DNA of 8,418 bases from Pseudomonadota bacterium (lineage in GTDB: Bacteria > Pseudomonadota > Alphaproteobacteria > Rhizobiales > Xanthobacteraceae), in NCBI GenBank assembly GCA_023431725.1, contig JAEYVN010000379.1, positions 1 through 8,418 on the forward strand, given 5' to 3'. The notes under the pieces are model-generated. The model did not search any database. It worked only from the letters and a program-made list of their open reading frames with translations, and was not told the DNA's origin. Below are positions 1 through 6,625 of this stretch, piece by piece. Made by a program: the position numbers and the translations under genes. The number at the start of each line of letters is the position of its first letter. Position 1 is the stretch's first letter.

Positions 1-532
1 AGGTAACGAGGGTTTCACCGACCCACGGAATAGCCGAGAAGAAGTTGGTGATGACGGTCGCGCCCCAGAAGCTCATCTGGCCCCATGGCAGCGTGTAGCC
101 GAGGAAGCCGGTCGCCATCATCAGCAGGTAGATGATGACGCCGAGGATCCACAGCACCTCGCGCGGCGCTTTGTAGGAGCCGTAATACATGCCACGGAAC
201 ATGTGGATGTAGACGGCGATGAAGAACATCGACGCGCCGTTCGAGTGCAGATAACGCAGCAGCCAGCCGTAATTCACGTCGCGCATGATGTGCTCGACCG
301 AATTGAAGGCCAGCGATTCGTGCGGCGTGTAGTGCATCACGAGGATGATGCCGGTGACGATCTGCGCCGCCAGCATGAAGGAGAGGATGCCGCCGAAGGT
401 CCACCAGTAGTTCAGGTTCCGCGGCGTCGGATAGGCGATGAACGACGAGTGGACCAGCCCGGCGATCGGAAGCCGCGATTCCATCCACTTCATGAATGCG
501 CTTTGCGGCTGATAAGTCGAGTGTCCGCTCAT
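1..532 (-). CDS. petB: Cytochrome b of the bc1 complex, N-terminal part (cut by window edge)
   Basis: This is the 5' part (177 codons) of the di-haem cytochrome b, the inner-membrane core of ubiquinol:cytochrome c reductase that oxidises ubiquinol and pumps protons by the Q cycle. The start ATG at 532-530 gives [10 protein letters not shown] and is preceded by AGAAGG nine nt upstream. Visible family marks are the [11 protein letters not shown] segment (34-44), two hydrophobic helices, and the helix-B pair H96 and H110, 14 residues apart as expected for axial ligands of the two b haems. [13 protein letters not shown] (150-162) is the classic Qo-side segment. It lies 55 nt downstream of petA in the same direction, so the two are an operon. 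In Bradyrhizobium-like bacteria this gene is often fused to cytochrome c1 as one reading frame (fbcH). The window ends too early to tell whether that is so here. Identity is secure; only the symbol petB versus fbcH is open. Confidence 0.95.
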   Translation of the reverse strand, partial: MSGHSTYQPQSAFMKWMESRLPIAGLVHSSFIAYPTPRNLNYWWTFGGILSFMLAAQIVTGIILVMHYTPHESLAFNSVEHIMRDVNYGWLLRYLHSNGASMFFIAVYIHMFRGMYYGSYKAPREVLWILGVIIYLLMMATGFLGYTLPWGQMSFWGATVITNFFSAIPWVGETLVT

Positions 533-587
533 TTCGGAAAACCTTCTCGGAAGAACCTGCGGTTCAGAATCAGTAGAAACGACGGCC

Positions 588-1115
588 TCAGCCGATCTTG
601 ATCTTGGTGTCGCTCAGGAATTCATATGGCGGCAGAGCCAGGTTGAGCGGCGCGGGACCCGAACGGATACGGCCCGAGGTGTCGTAAACCGAGCCATGGC
701 ACGGACAGAAATAGCCGTTGTACTGGCCTGAATGGGCAATTGGGATGCAGCCCAGATGGGTGCAGATGCCGATCAGCACCTGGAACTGCTCATGGCCCTT
801 CTTCACGCGCGCCGAATCGGGCTGCGGATCGGGCAGGCTGGCGAGATTGACGTTCACCGCCTCCTCGATCTCTTTCTTGGTGCGGTGATTCACGAAGATC
901 GGCTTGCCGCGCCAGAAGACCTTGATGACCTGCCCTTCAGCGACAGGTGTCAGGTCCACTTCGATCGGGGCACCGGCCGCGATCGTCGACGCGTCCGGAT
1001 TCATCTGTGAGATCAGCGGCCAGGCGGTGAAAGCTGCGCCAACGGCGCCGACGGCGCCGGTCGCGACGTAAAGAAAATCACGGCGTGTGTGTGTCGCCGA
1101 TGCTGTGGATGCCAC
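588..1115 (-). CDS. petA: Ubiquinol-cytochrome c reductase iron-sulfur (Rieske) subunit
   Basis: This 175-residue protein carries the [2Fe-2S] cluster that takes the first electron from ubiquinol and passes it to cytochrome c1. The C-terminal soluble domain shows both cluster loops: C118-T-H120-L-G-C123 and C137-P-C139-H140, so all four ligands (two Cys, two His) and the disulfide cysteines are present. The N-terminus has a twin-arginine motif (RRDFL, 11-15) followed by one hydrophobic anchor helix (about 16-36), the usual Tat-dependent arrangement for Rieske proteins. I chose the GTG start at 1115: it has GGAAGAGGG eight nt upstream and gives the family's short leader before RRDFL. The frame is open a further 37 codons to an ATG at 1226, but those residues look unlike the family. 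It is the first gene of the bc1 operon, with petB 55 nt downstream. The function is near certain; the start is likely. Confidence 0.97.
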   Translation of the reverse strand: MASTASATHTRRDFLYVATGAVGAVGAAFTAWPLISQMNPDASTIAAGAPIEVDLTPVAEGQVIKVFWRGKPIFVNHRTKKEIEEAVNVNLASLPDPQPDSARVKKGHEQFQVLIGICTHLGCIPIAHSGQYNGYFCPCHGSVYDTSGRIRSGPAPLNLALPPYEFLSDTKIKIG

Positions 1116-1373
1116 GGTAAGGTCCCTCTTCCGACATGCCGGGGCCCGCGCACTGCGAACCGCAAAGTGGACTTGACCGTTTTCGTCCGTCCTCCCCACG
1201 GCGGCGAGCGAACCGGCCACGTCCAACCTTTAGGAAAGGCCTTCGGCAGCGATCCGGCGGCGTGTTATTGGCACCCTTACCGGGGGAGTGCAAGCCTGCC
1301 TTTGCAACAGAGCTAAAGAGACCCACAACCCCTTCGTCCCACGGCGTAATTTTCTCATCCTGGACCCTGTATA
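1116..1373. other. Divergent intergenic region between petA and trmL
   Basis: This 258-nt spacer must hold the promoters of the bc1 operon (leftward) and of trmL (rightward). I looked for -35/-10 pairs on both strands and found none convincing. A TATATT box at 1370-1375 on the plus strand overlaps the trmL start codon, so it cannot serve that start in the usual way. A short interrupted palindrome, GCACCC at 1271-1276 with GGGAGTGC at 1284-1291, could be an operator but is weak. Reading frames crossing the region lack family features. Confidence 0.5.
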
Positions 1374-1853
1374 TTGACCACCGGCCACCCACTCGCGATT
1401 GCACTCTATGAACCGGACATCCCCCAGAATACCGGAACGATTCTGCGACTCTGCGCCTGCCTCGGTGTCGAAGCCCATTTGATCGAACCGGCCGGCTTCC
1501 CGATCACCGACCGGGCCTTCCGCCGCGCGGCCATGGATTACCTCGATCAGGTGACGATCCACCGCCATGCATCCTGGCTGGCCTTCGATTCGTGGCGCCG
1601 GTCGGAAAATCTCGAACTCGCGCTGTTCACCACGCGCGGCAGCACGTCCTACCTCGACCATGACTATCGGCGGCCTGGCATCCTGATGTTCGGCCGCGAA
1701 TCGGCCGGCGTGCCAGACCGGGTTGCGGCGGCAGCCGATGCACGGCTGGTGATCCCGGTCCGCGCCGGTCTGCGGTCGCTCAATATCGCGATGGCCTGCG
1801 CGATGGCGGTGGGCGAAGCAGTCCGGCAGACGCGGCATGGTGTTACGGGCTAG
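1374..1853 (+). CDS. trmL: tRNA (cytidine(34)-2'-O)-methyltransferase, SPOUT family
   Basis: TrmL (YibK) uses S-adenosylmethionine to methylate the 2'-OH of the wobble nucleotide 34 in some leucine tRNAs, helping codon-wobble recognition in the cytoplasm. The 159-residue protein has the minimal SPOUT layout with no added RNA-binding domain. LYEPDIPQNTGTILRLCA (11-28) is the N-terminal motif; GRESAGVP (107-114) and IPVRAGLRSLNIAMA (127-141) form the trefoil knot and cofactor site, with S135 and N137 in the usual places. The first usable start is TTG at 1374, since an in-frame TAA lies at 1347-1349 and no ATG or GTG occurs before the conserved core. No strong ribosome binding site is visible; GGA at 1362-1364 is the nearest candidate. 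It is probably the first gene of a run with the transpeptidase and hemF. Family assignment is strong, start moderate. Confidence 0.95.
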   Translation: MTTGHPLAIALYEPDIPQNTGTILRLCACLGVEAHLIEPAGFPITDRAFRRAAMDYLDQVTIHRHASWLAFDSWRRSENLELALFTTRGSTSYLDHDYRRPGILMFGRESAGVPDRVAAAADARLVIPVRAGLRSLNIAMACAMAVGEAVRQTRHGVTG

Positions 1854-1883
1854 ACTGTCGCGATCACGGGGCTCATCAACATA

Positions 1884-2906
1884 ATGACTCTGCAAAAATG
1901 GCCGTCTGGCCTGACCCGCCGGCTTTTCGTCGGCAGTTCGCTGGCTTTACCGCTCGCCGCAGCGCTGCCGGACGCAATCGCTCAGGACGTCGTCGATCCT
2001 TCGACATTGAAGCCGGGGCAATTCGTCTGGCATCCCGAGAGAGCGCCCACCGGCGCGGTCGTGGTGCTGGTCTCGATCCCCGGCCAGTGGGTGGCGGTCT
2101 ATCGCAATGGTATGCGGATCGGCGCCTCGACCTGTTCGACCGGCAGGCCGGGTCACACGACGCCGGCCGGCGTGTTCGTGATCCTGCAAAAGGACAAGAA
2201 CCACCATTCTTCGACCTATAACAATGCGCCGATGCCCTACATGGAGCGGCTGACCTGGCAGGGCATTGCGCTCCATGCCGGTAACCTGCCGGGCTATCCG
2301 GCAAGCCACGGGTGCGTGCGCATGCCGCTGGAATTCGCCAGGCTCCTGTTCGGCGTCACCACCCTCGGCACGCCAGTTGTCGTCGCCGATAGCGCGATGG
2401 CCACGGCCGATATCCGCCATCCCGGGCTGCTGATCTCCCAGCGGGTCGAAGCGATGGCACAGGACGCCGTGAAGGGCGTTGCCGCCAAAGCGCATCACCC
2501 CGAAACAGCGACCACGCAAAGCCACGAAGCGGTATCATTCGTGATCTCGACCGCCGACCGGCGGCTGATCGCCTTCGTCAACGGCAAGGAAGCCTTCACA
2601 TCACCCGTTACCTTGCGGTCGCCCGAGCAGCCCTTCGGCACACATGCCTTCACATTGACCGGGCCTGATTCGGACCCCAAACACCTGCAATGGATGGCGA
2701 TCGGCCTCGATTCCAGGAATGTGGGGTTGGCGTCGGACCTCCTGGTCGCGGCCACGCTGCATCGTATTGACCTGCCGCAAGACGCGGCCAAGCGGGTGAT
2801 GGCATTGATGCATCCAGGCGCGACGATGGTCGTTACCGATCGGCCGGCGAAAGAAGACAGTCGTACCGCGCCCGGCTTCACGATCATGACGCATGACGAC
2901 GCGTAA
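1884..2906 (+). CDS. Exported L,D-transpeptidase (YkuD domain) with a degenerate second domain
   Basis: This 340-residue periplasmic enzyme is predicted to use its cysteine to make peptidoglycan links at meso-diaminopimelate: 3-3 cross-links or attachment of a protein to the wall. The N-terminus has TRR (11-13) then a hydrophobic stretch ending around AIAQ (31-34), a Tat or Sec signal peptide. The YkuD catalytic core is complete: H131, and S141-H142-G143-C144-V-R146, with the TGRPGHTTPAGVF substrate-loop segment (86-98). Residues about 216-320 repeat the layout of 58-170: a strand pair (ISTADRRLIAFVNGK against VSIPGQWVAVYRNGM), a PFGTHAF segment against TPAGVF, and LPQDAAKRVMALMHPGATMVV against MPLEFARLLFGVTTLGTPVVV. 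In the copy SHGC is replaced by ATLH, so it cannot be catalytic. The gene lies 30 nt after trmL and 21 nt before hemF. The ribosome binding site is weak. The substrate cannot be told from sequence. Confidence 0.93.
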   Translation: MTLQKWPSGLTRRLFVGSSLALPLAAALPDAIAQDVVDPSTLKPGQFVWHPERAPTGAVVVLVSIPGQWVAVYRNGMRIGASTCSTGRPGHTTPAGVFVILQKDKNHHSSTYNNAPMPYMERLTWQGIALHAGNLPGYPASHGCVRMPLEFARLLFGVTTLGTPVVVADSAMATADIRHPGLLISQRVEAMAQDAVKGVAAKAHHPETATTQSHEAVSFVISTADRRLIAFVNGKEAFTSPVTLRSPEQPFGTHAFTLTGPDSDPKHLQWMAIGLDSRNVGLASDLLVAATLHRIDLPQDAAKRVMALMHPGATMVVTDRPAKEDSRTAPGFTIMTHDDA

Positions 2907-2927
2907 GAAATGGCACCATAAGTCCGT

Positions 2928-3869
2928 ATGACCATAGGTTCATCCCAACGCGCGGCGGGCGTGACATTCCCGCTTCCTCCCGCCGACGAACTCGACCGCC
3001 GCAAGGCGACAGCCCGTGGCTGGTTCGAGTCCCTGCGCGACCAGATCTGCAGCGCCTTCGAACGCCTGGAAGATGAACTGCCGGCCGGCCAGCCGCAGTC
3101 CGATCTGGCGCCGGGCCGGTTCGTGCGTACGCCATGGAACCGGACCGATCACACCGGCAATCCGGGCGGTGGCGGCGTGATGTCGATCATGAAAGGCCGC
3201 GTCTTCGAAAAGGTCGGCGTGCATTGCTCGACCGTGCATGGCGAGTTTGCGCCGGAATTCCGCAAGGAAATTCCCGGCGCCGATGCCGACCCGCGCTTCT
3301 GGGCCTCCGGCATCTCGCTGATCGCCCATCTGTGGAACCCGAACGTGCCGGCCGTGCATATGAACACGCGGTTCGTGGTGACGACCAAGGCCTGGTTTGG
3401 CGGCGGCGCCGATCTCACGCCGGTCCTCGACAAGCGGCGCACCCAGGACGATCCGGATACCCTCGCCTTTCATGCCGCAATGAAAAAGGCCTGTGACGAT
3501 CACGCTGCGATTGCGCCTTATGACAAATACAAGGCCTGGTGCGACGAGTATTTCTGGCTCAAGCATCGCAACGAGCCGCGCGGCATCGGCGGCATTTTCT
3601 ACGACTGGCACAATAGCGGCGACTGGGACGCGGACTTGGCCTTCACGCAGGATGTCGGAAGCGCGTTTCGCGACATCTATCCGCAACTCGTGCGGCGCAA
3701 TTTCGAATTGCCGTATGGCGAGGCGGAGCGTGAGGAGCAACTCGTACGGCGCGGCCGCTATGTCGAGTTCAATCTGCTTTATGATCGCGGCACGATTTTC
3801 GGTCTGCGAACCGGCGGCAATGTCGACTCGATTCTGTCGTCCATGCCGCCGATGGTAAAATGGCCTTGA
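2928..3869 (+). CDS. hemF: Oxygen-dependent coproporphyrinogen III oxidase
   Basis: HemF oxidatively decarboxylates two propionates of coproporphyrinogen III with O2 to give protoporphyrinogen IX, a late cytoplasmic step of haem synthesis. The 313-residue sequence is full length. It shows H134 and H144 in the segment [18 protein letters not shown], with H182 and H213 at about the spacing of the other conserved histidines of the family. The family signature [20 protein letters not shown] spans 202-221 and continues into GIFYDW. The conserved C-terminal dimer region includes [18 protein letters not shown] (276-293) and the end [10 protein letters not shown]. It begins 21 nt after the transpeptidase stop, so it is probably co-transcribed. 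The spacer has only a weak AAGAA. The neighbouring divergent bc1 operon encodes haem proteins, which fits. Being the O2-dependent form, it indicates aerobic growth. Confidence 0.98.
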   Translation: MTIGSSQRAAGVTFPLPPADELDRRKATARGWFESLRDQICSAFERLEDELPAGQPQSDLAPGRFVRTPWNRTDHTGNPGGGGVMSIMKGRVFEKVGVHCSTVHGEFAPEFRKEIPGADADPRFWASGISLIAHLWNPNVPAVHMNTRFVVTTKAWFGGGADLTPVLDKRRTQDDPDTLAFHAAMKKACDDHAAIAPYDKYKAWCDEYFWLKHRNEPRGIGGIFYDWHNSGDWDADLAFTQDVGSAFRDIYPQLVRRNFELPYGEAEREEQLVRRGRYVEFNLLYDRGTIFGLRTGGNVDSILSSMPPMVKWP

Positions 3870-3877
3870 TGCCGATC

Positions 3878-3905
3878 GCTGCGTGATCTGAAAACATCAC
3901 GCAGC
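3878..3905 (+). terminator. Hairpin just after hemF, possible terminator without a U-tract
   Basis: A perfect 10-bp inverted repeat, GCTGCGTGAT (3878-3887) and ATCACGCAGC (3896-3905), with an 8-nt loop, starts nine nt after the hemF stop. Position suggests 3'-end formation or mRNA protection for the trmL-transpeptidase-hemF transcript. No run of T follows on either strand, so it is not a classical rho-independent terminator. Part could equally be a protein-binding palindrome. Confidence 0.5.
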
Positions 3906-4019
3906 AGCACTTGCCGCGCTTCTTGGCTCCGCCGAAAAACAGAATCGGCAAGGCATATTCATTCGAATGGAATCGCTCCAATAACGAGCGCACTTTTCCG
4001 CCACATTCCATACAGCCAT

Positions 4020-4063
4020 TGGAACTCGATTTACGGTGTTATCGTAATCGAAACCGAGTTCCA
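4020..4063. repeat. Inverted repeat with 13-bp arms upstream of the outer-membrane protein gene
   Basis: TGGAACTCGATTT (4020-4032) pairs with AAACCGAGTTCCA (4051-4063) with one A-C mismatch and an 18-nt loop. The loop side carries an alternative pairing, CGATTTACG (4027-4035) with CGTAATCG (4043-4050), so two mutually exclusive folds are possible. No T-run follows. It lies 220 nt before the next start codon. It may be a structured RNA, a regulator site or a repeat remnant. Confidence 0.6.
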
Positions 4064-4270
4064 TCAACGCGCTTTACCGCTGCTTAACCCTTACGCCATG
4101 CGATTAATCAGTGGTTAGGCATGAATTTGTGGCCTCTACAACACACTGCCTACGCAATGACGCGCCGCAGGCCAATTGTGGCACTTTTTTAGTAACTTCT
4201 GCCGCAATTGGTCCGTACACGAACACTGGGACGAACAAGTCGACGTCTTGTCACACACCCAAAACAATAC

Positions 4271-4276
4271 GGGGGA
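4271..4276 (+). promoter_or_regulatory. Strong ribosome binding site that fixes the outer-membrane protein start
   Basis: GGGGGA lies six nt before the ATG at 4283. The same frame is open further upstream to 4208, but only the ATG at 4283 has this site and begins directly with the signal peptide, so it is the real start. Confidence 0.8.
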
Positions 4277-4282
4277 CTTTCT

Positions 4283-5017
4283 ATGCGTTTTCTTTCTACC
4301 TTCGTGGCAGCTGGCCTCGTGCTCGGCACCGCGACTTTCGCTTCGGCCGCTGACCTGGGCCGTCCGGTCTACAAGGCTGCTCCGGCTCCGGTGATGGCCT
4401 TCAATTGGTCCGGCTTCTACCTCGGCGGCAACGTCGGTTACGGCTGGGGCAAGGGCAAGTTCGACAACCTCAGCAGCGAATCCTGGAACCAGGATGGCGT
4501 CTTCGCAGGCGGCCAGATCGGCTTCAACTGGCAGGGCGCTGGTTCTCCGTGGGTCTTCGGCATCGAGGTTGACTCGCAGTGGGCCAACATGGAGGACAGC
4601 GTGACTGTCGCCGCCGGCGGCGTCGTCGCGAATGCCTTCAGCGAGCTGAACTACTTCGGTACCGCTCGCGCGCGTCTCGGCTACGCCGTTGACCGCACCC
4701 TGTGGTACGCAACCGGTGGTCTCGCCTGGGGCACCAACGAAGTCGGCGCGAGCCTCGCTGCTCCTGGCTTCTTTGTTGCTGGCACTGCCTCGGACACGCA
4801 CGTCGGCTGGACCGCCGGCGCTGGTGTCGAATGGGCGCTGCTCGACAACTGGTCGGCCAAGGTTGAATACCTGTACCTCGACCTCGGCAACACGACCTAC
4901 CTGGGTGGCCCGGCCGCTGGCGGCTTCAATGTCGACCTGACCGCGCACACCGTGAAGGTTGGTCTGAACTACCGCTTCGGCGCCTACGGCAAAGGCCCAG
5001 TGATGGCGAAGTACTAA
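4283..5017 (+). CDS. Outer-membrane beta-barrel protein, Omp31-like porin family
   Basis: This 244-residue protein is predicted to form a small (about 8-stranded) barrel in the outer membrane. MRFLSTFVAAGLVLGTATFA followed by SA is a clear signal peptide, cleaved after A22 to leave mature ADLGRPVYK. Barrel strands are visible as alternating aromatic/small stretches: NWSGFYLGGNVGYGWG (41-56), GVFAGGQIGFNWQ (72-84), WVFGIEVDSQW (90-100), ARLGYAVDRTLWYATGGLAWG (130-150 region), GWTAGAGVEWALLDNWSAKV (175-194) and the C-terminal VKVGLNYRFG (224-233). The short tail to KY after NYRFG is typical of rhizobial Omp31/Omp25-like proteins. Codon choice leans to GGC, CTC, AAC, GAC and frequent GCT, suggesting high expression, as do its strong ribosome binding site and terminator. 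It stands alone as a single-gene unit. Role: envelope structure, possibly diffusion. The mature Ala-Asp end may be a wall-attachment site (see findings). Confidence 0.92.
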   Translation: MRFLSTFVAAGLVLGTATFASAADLGRPVYKAAPAPVMAFNWSGFYLGGNVGYGWGKGKFDNLSSESWNQDGVFAGGQIGFNWQGAGSPWVFGIEVDSQWANMEDSVTVAAGGVVANAFSELNYFGTARARLGYAVDRTLWYATGGLAWGTNEVGASLAAPGFFVAGTASDTHVGWTAGAGVEWALLDNWSAKVEYLYLDLGNTTYLGGPAAGGFNVDLTAHTVKVGLNYRFGAYGKGPVMAKY

Positions 5018-5040
5018 TCGGACATTCGTCCCGATACGAA

Positions 5041-5069
5041 AGCCCCGGCCTCGGCCGGGGCTTTTTTTT
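5041..5069 (+). terminator. Rho-independent terminator of the outer-membrane protein gene
   Basis: AGCCCCGGC (5041-5049) and GCCGGGGCT (5054-5062) form a GC-rich 9-bp stem with a CTCG loop, followed by a run of eight T (5062-5069). It begins 23 nt after the stop codon. On the minus strand only three T follow the stem, so any role for the converging cca operon, whose stop is at 5124, would be weaker. Confidence 0.96.
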
Positions 5070-5123
5070 ATTGGCATGTCGGTCTGATCCGGTAATCGCT
5101 TCGGCGAGCTGGAGCTTCGACAC

Positions 5124-6365
5124 TCAGGAAGAGGCTGCTGCTGCCGCGTCAGCTAAGGCGGCAAGGACCTTCGGGTCCTGCGGAAAATCCGCCGCGATCC
5201 ATGCAGCCTCGGCGGCGCGCAGCGCGACCCCCAGCGCCGGCCCCTTTTCAATGCCGCGATCCATCATCTCTGACGCTGAAATCGGAAAGGCCGGCACGGC
5301 CCAGCGCTCCGGCAACGACGCGAGTTCGCGCCAGCCGGAAACATTGTCCGCATCATGCGCCCTGCTCCAGGCCATCAGCACCCGGTCGGCATAAGCGTCA
5401 GCCCCAAGCCGGTAGAGCAACGTCCGTGCGTCAGCCCGCGTCATATCCTCGGTAACGCGCCACCAGCCATCGGCCATCGACAGCAATCGCTGGAATTCAC
5501 TGTTCGAAAGGCGCAGCCGCTGCAGCAACCGCTCCGCATCCTCGGTCACAAGAACCGACAGAGCACCCAGCCGCCGGACGGCATCCGGCGGGATCATCAT
5601 GGTGTTTTCAATCTGCACCATTTTATCGAGCGATCCGCGCAACGGTACGCCACCAAGAATGCGCCCAAGCAAACCGGCTTCGGTCATCACAGTCACTGCA
5701 GCGACGACATTCTTCGCCGCCAGCAACTTGAGCAGTTCCGCACGCACGCGCTCGCGCGACAACGCATCCAGCCCTTCGCGCCCGCCAATACAGGCTGCAA
5801 GTGCGGCCTTGTCAGGCTCGCCCTCGCCATAGGCGGCGTAAAAGCGAAAGAAGCGCAGGATCCGCAGATAATCCTCTTCGATGCGCGTCGCCGCGTCACC
5901 GATAAACCGCACATGCCGCGCTTCCACATCGGCAAGTCCGCCGACAGGATCGTGCACGATGCCGTCGCGTGTCACGGACAATGCATTCATCGTGAAGTCA
6001 CGCCGTTCCGCATCATGCTGCCAGCTGCGTCCGAACGCGACCTTGGCCTTGCGGCCGAAGGTTTCCACATCCTCCCGGAGCGTCGTGACTTCGAACGGCT
6101 GGCCATTCACCACGAGCGTGACCGTCCCGTGATCGATGCCGGTCGGCACAGCGCGTATGCCTGCGCGCCGGGCCCGACGCACAACCTCATCCGGCAATGC
6201 CGTTGTCGCCACGTCGATTTCATGGACGGGCAATGCCATCAGCGTATTGCGAACGGCGCCGCCGACCGCCCGCGCCTCCTCGCCGTCGCAATCGAGAATG
6301 TCGAACACACGCGTCAGCGGCTCATCCGTCAGCCACGCCGCATCGGTGAGCCTCGTCGTGGTCAT
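5124..6365 (-). CDS. cca: CCA tRNA nucleotidyltransferase
   Basis: This class II enzyme adds or repairs the 3'-CCA of tRNAs from CTP and ATP without a nucleic-acid template, and so is needed for aminoacylation. The 413 residues show the polymerase-beta-type head: VGGAVRN (34-40), E49-I-D51 in the metal-binding strand, TLRED (95-99), then the flexible-loop motif ERRDFTMNAL (120-129) and the neck motif EDYLRILRFFRF (164-175), followed by an all-helical body and tail. I see no HD phosphohydrolase domain motif, so it is the short alphaproteobacterial form. The first metal-binding acid is Glu where the family usually has Asp. The ATG at 6365 overlaps the upstream stop as ATGA, which fixes the start and implies translational coupling. 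It is the last gene of the four-gene operon. Some members of this family act as poly(A) polymerases, but alphaproteobacterial context favours CCA addition. Confidence 0.95.
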   Translation of the reverse strand: MTTTRLTDAAWLTDEPLTRVFDILDCDGEEARAVGGAVRNTLMALPVHEIDVATTALPDEVVRRARRAGIRAVPTGIDHGTVTLVVNGQPFEVTTLREDVETFGRKAKVAFGRSWQHDAERRDFTMNALSVTRDGIVHDPVGGLADVEARHVRFIGDAATRIEEDYLRILRFFRFYAAYGEGEPDKAALAACIGGREGLDALSRERVRAELLKLLAAKNVVAAVTVMTEAGLLGRILGGVPLRGSLDKMVQIENTMMIPPDAVRRLGALSVLVTEDAERLLQRLRLSNSEFQRLLSMADGWWRVTEDMTRADARTLLYRLGADAYADRVLMAWSRAHDADNVSGWRELASLPERWAVPAFPISASEMMDRGIEKGPALGVALRAAEAAWIAADFPQDPKVLAALADAAAAASS

Positions 6366-6625
6366 TTGAATTGTCCGGGGATCAACTTTCCATCCTGCAT
6401 GTGCGGCGGCACATATGTCGAGCCGGCCGGATGGCCGGAAAATTCCGCAAGCAGGAAGAAACTGACGAACAACAGCAGCAGCGCAACGACCGTCAGCACG
6501 CCGACGATACGGATATTCCACGATGACGTGGTGAAGACCCCATTGCGCGTTGCGAGCAGGTAGAGCGCATAGATGGCGAAAGGTGCGAGGAACAGCAGCA
6601 ATTCGGTCAGCAGCGGCCGGATCAT
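6362..6625 (-). CDS. DUF6111-like two-helix membrane protein
   Basis: A small 87-residue protein of unknown function. It has two predicted membrane helices, about residues 5-25 (LLTELLLFLAPFAIYALYLL) and 38-60, joined by a short polar turn containing SSW, and a conserved-looking C-terminal tail with GSTYVPPHMQDGKLIPG (68-84). I recognise this pattern, especially FSGxPxGSTYVPxHM, from small proteins labelled DUF6111 beside cca in Bradyrhizobium-type genomes. That label is from memory and could not be searched. The start at 6625 has AGAGGA ten nt upstream and overlaps the CoA pyrophosphatase stop by four nt (ATGA); its own stop overlaps the cca start in the same way. The protein would sit in the inner membrane. 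Nothing in it suggests an enzyme. Confidence 0.87.
   Translation of the reverse strand: MIRPLLTELLLFLAPFAIYALYLLATRNGVFTTSSWNIRIVGVLTVVALLLLFVSFFLLAEFSGHPAGSTYVPPHMQDGKLIPGQFK

Larger units (their letters stand above)
3906..4282. promoter_or_regulatory. Long non-coding leader region of the outer-membrane protein gene
   Basis: No credible gene lies here; frames that open across it have no family features. The stretch is less GC-rich than its neighbours and must contain the promoter of the downstream barrel gene, but I cannot place -35/-10 boxes with confidence. It holds several inverted repeats: CATTCGAATG (3960-3969), a 13-bp arm pair at 4020-4032 and 4051-4063, and CCAATTG/CAATTGG at 4172-4178 and 4205-4211. 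These could be operators, 5'-UTR structure or part of an unannotated small RNA. A T-run at 4185-4190 sits between the last pair. Confidence 0.5.

Noticed and set aside
1116..1226. A 37-residue N-terminal extension of the Rieske protein from the ATG at 1226
   Set aside because: The extension is unlike the family, which begins shortly before the twin-arginine motif, and the GTG at 1115 has a good ribosome binding site at proper spacing.
1230..1895. A 221-codon minus-strand frame across trmL
   Set aside because: It is antisense to trmL, which has all SPOUT motifs, and no protein family is recognisable in it.
2940..3740. A 266-codon open frame on the minus strand
   Set aside because: It is antisense to hemF, whose signatures are intact along the same stretch. 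It has no recognisable motif and is best explained by codon bias.
3769..4011. An 80-codon minus-strand frame overlapping the hemF 3' end and the adjacent intergenic DNA
   Set aside because: Half of it is antisense to hemF. It crosses the hairpin at 3878-3905 and shows no family features or good ribosome binding site.
4237..4255. ACAAG and CTTGT arms around overlapping GTCGAC and GACGTC sites before the barrel gene
   Set aside because: The arms are only 5 bp and the palindromic hexamers are restriction-site-like coincidences; too weak to call an operator.
5355..6563. A 402-codon open frame on the plus strand
   Set aside because: It lies wholly antisense to cca and DUF6111, which have clear motifs. 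The composition is that of an opposite-strand shadow of a GC3-rich gene, and no domain is recognisable.
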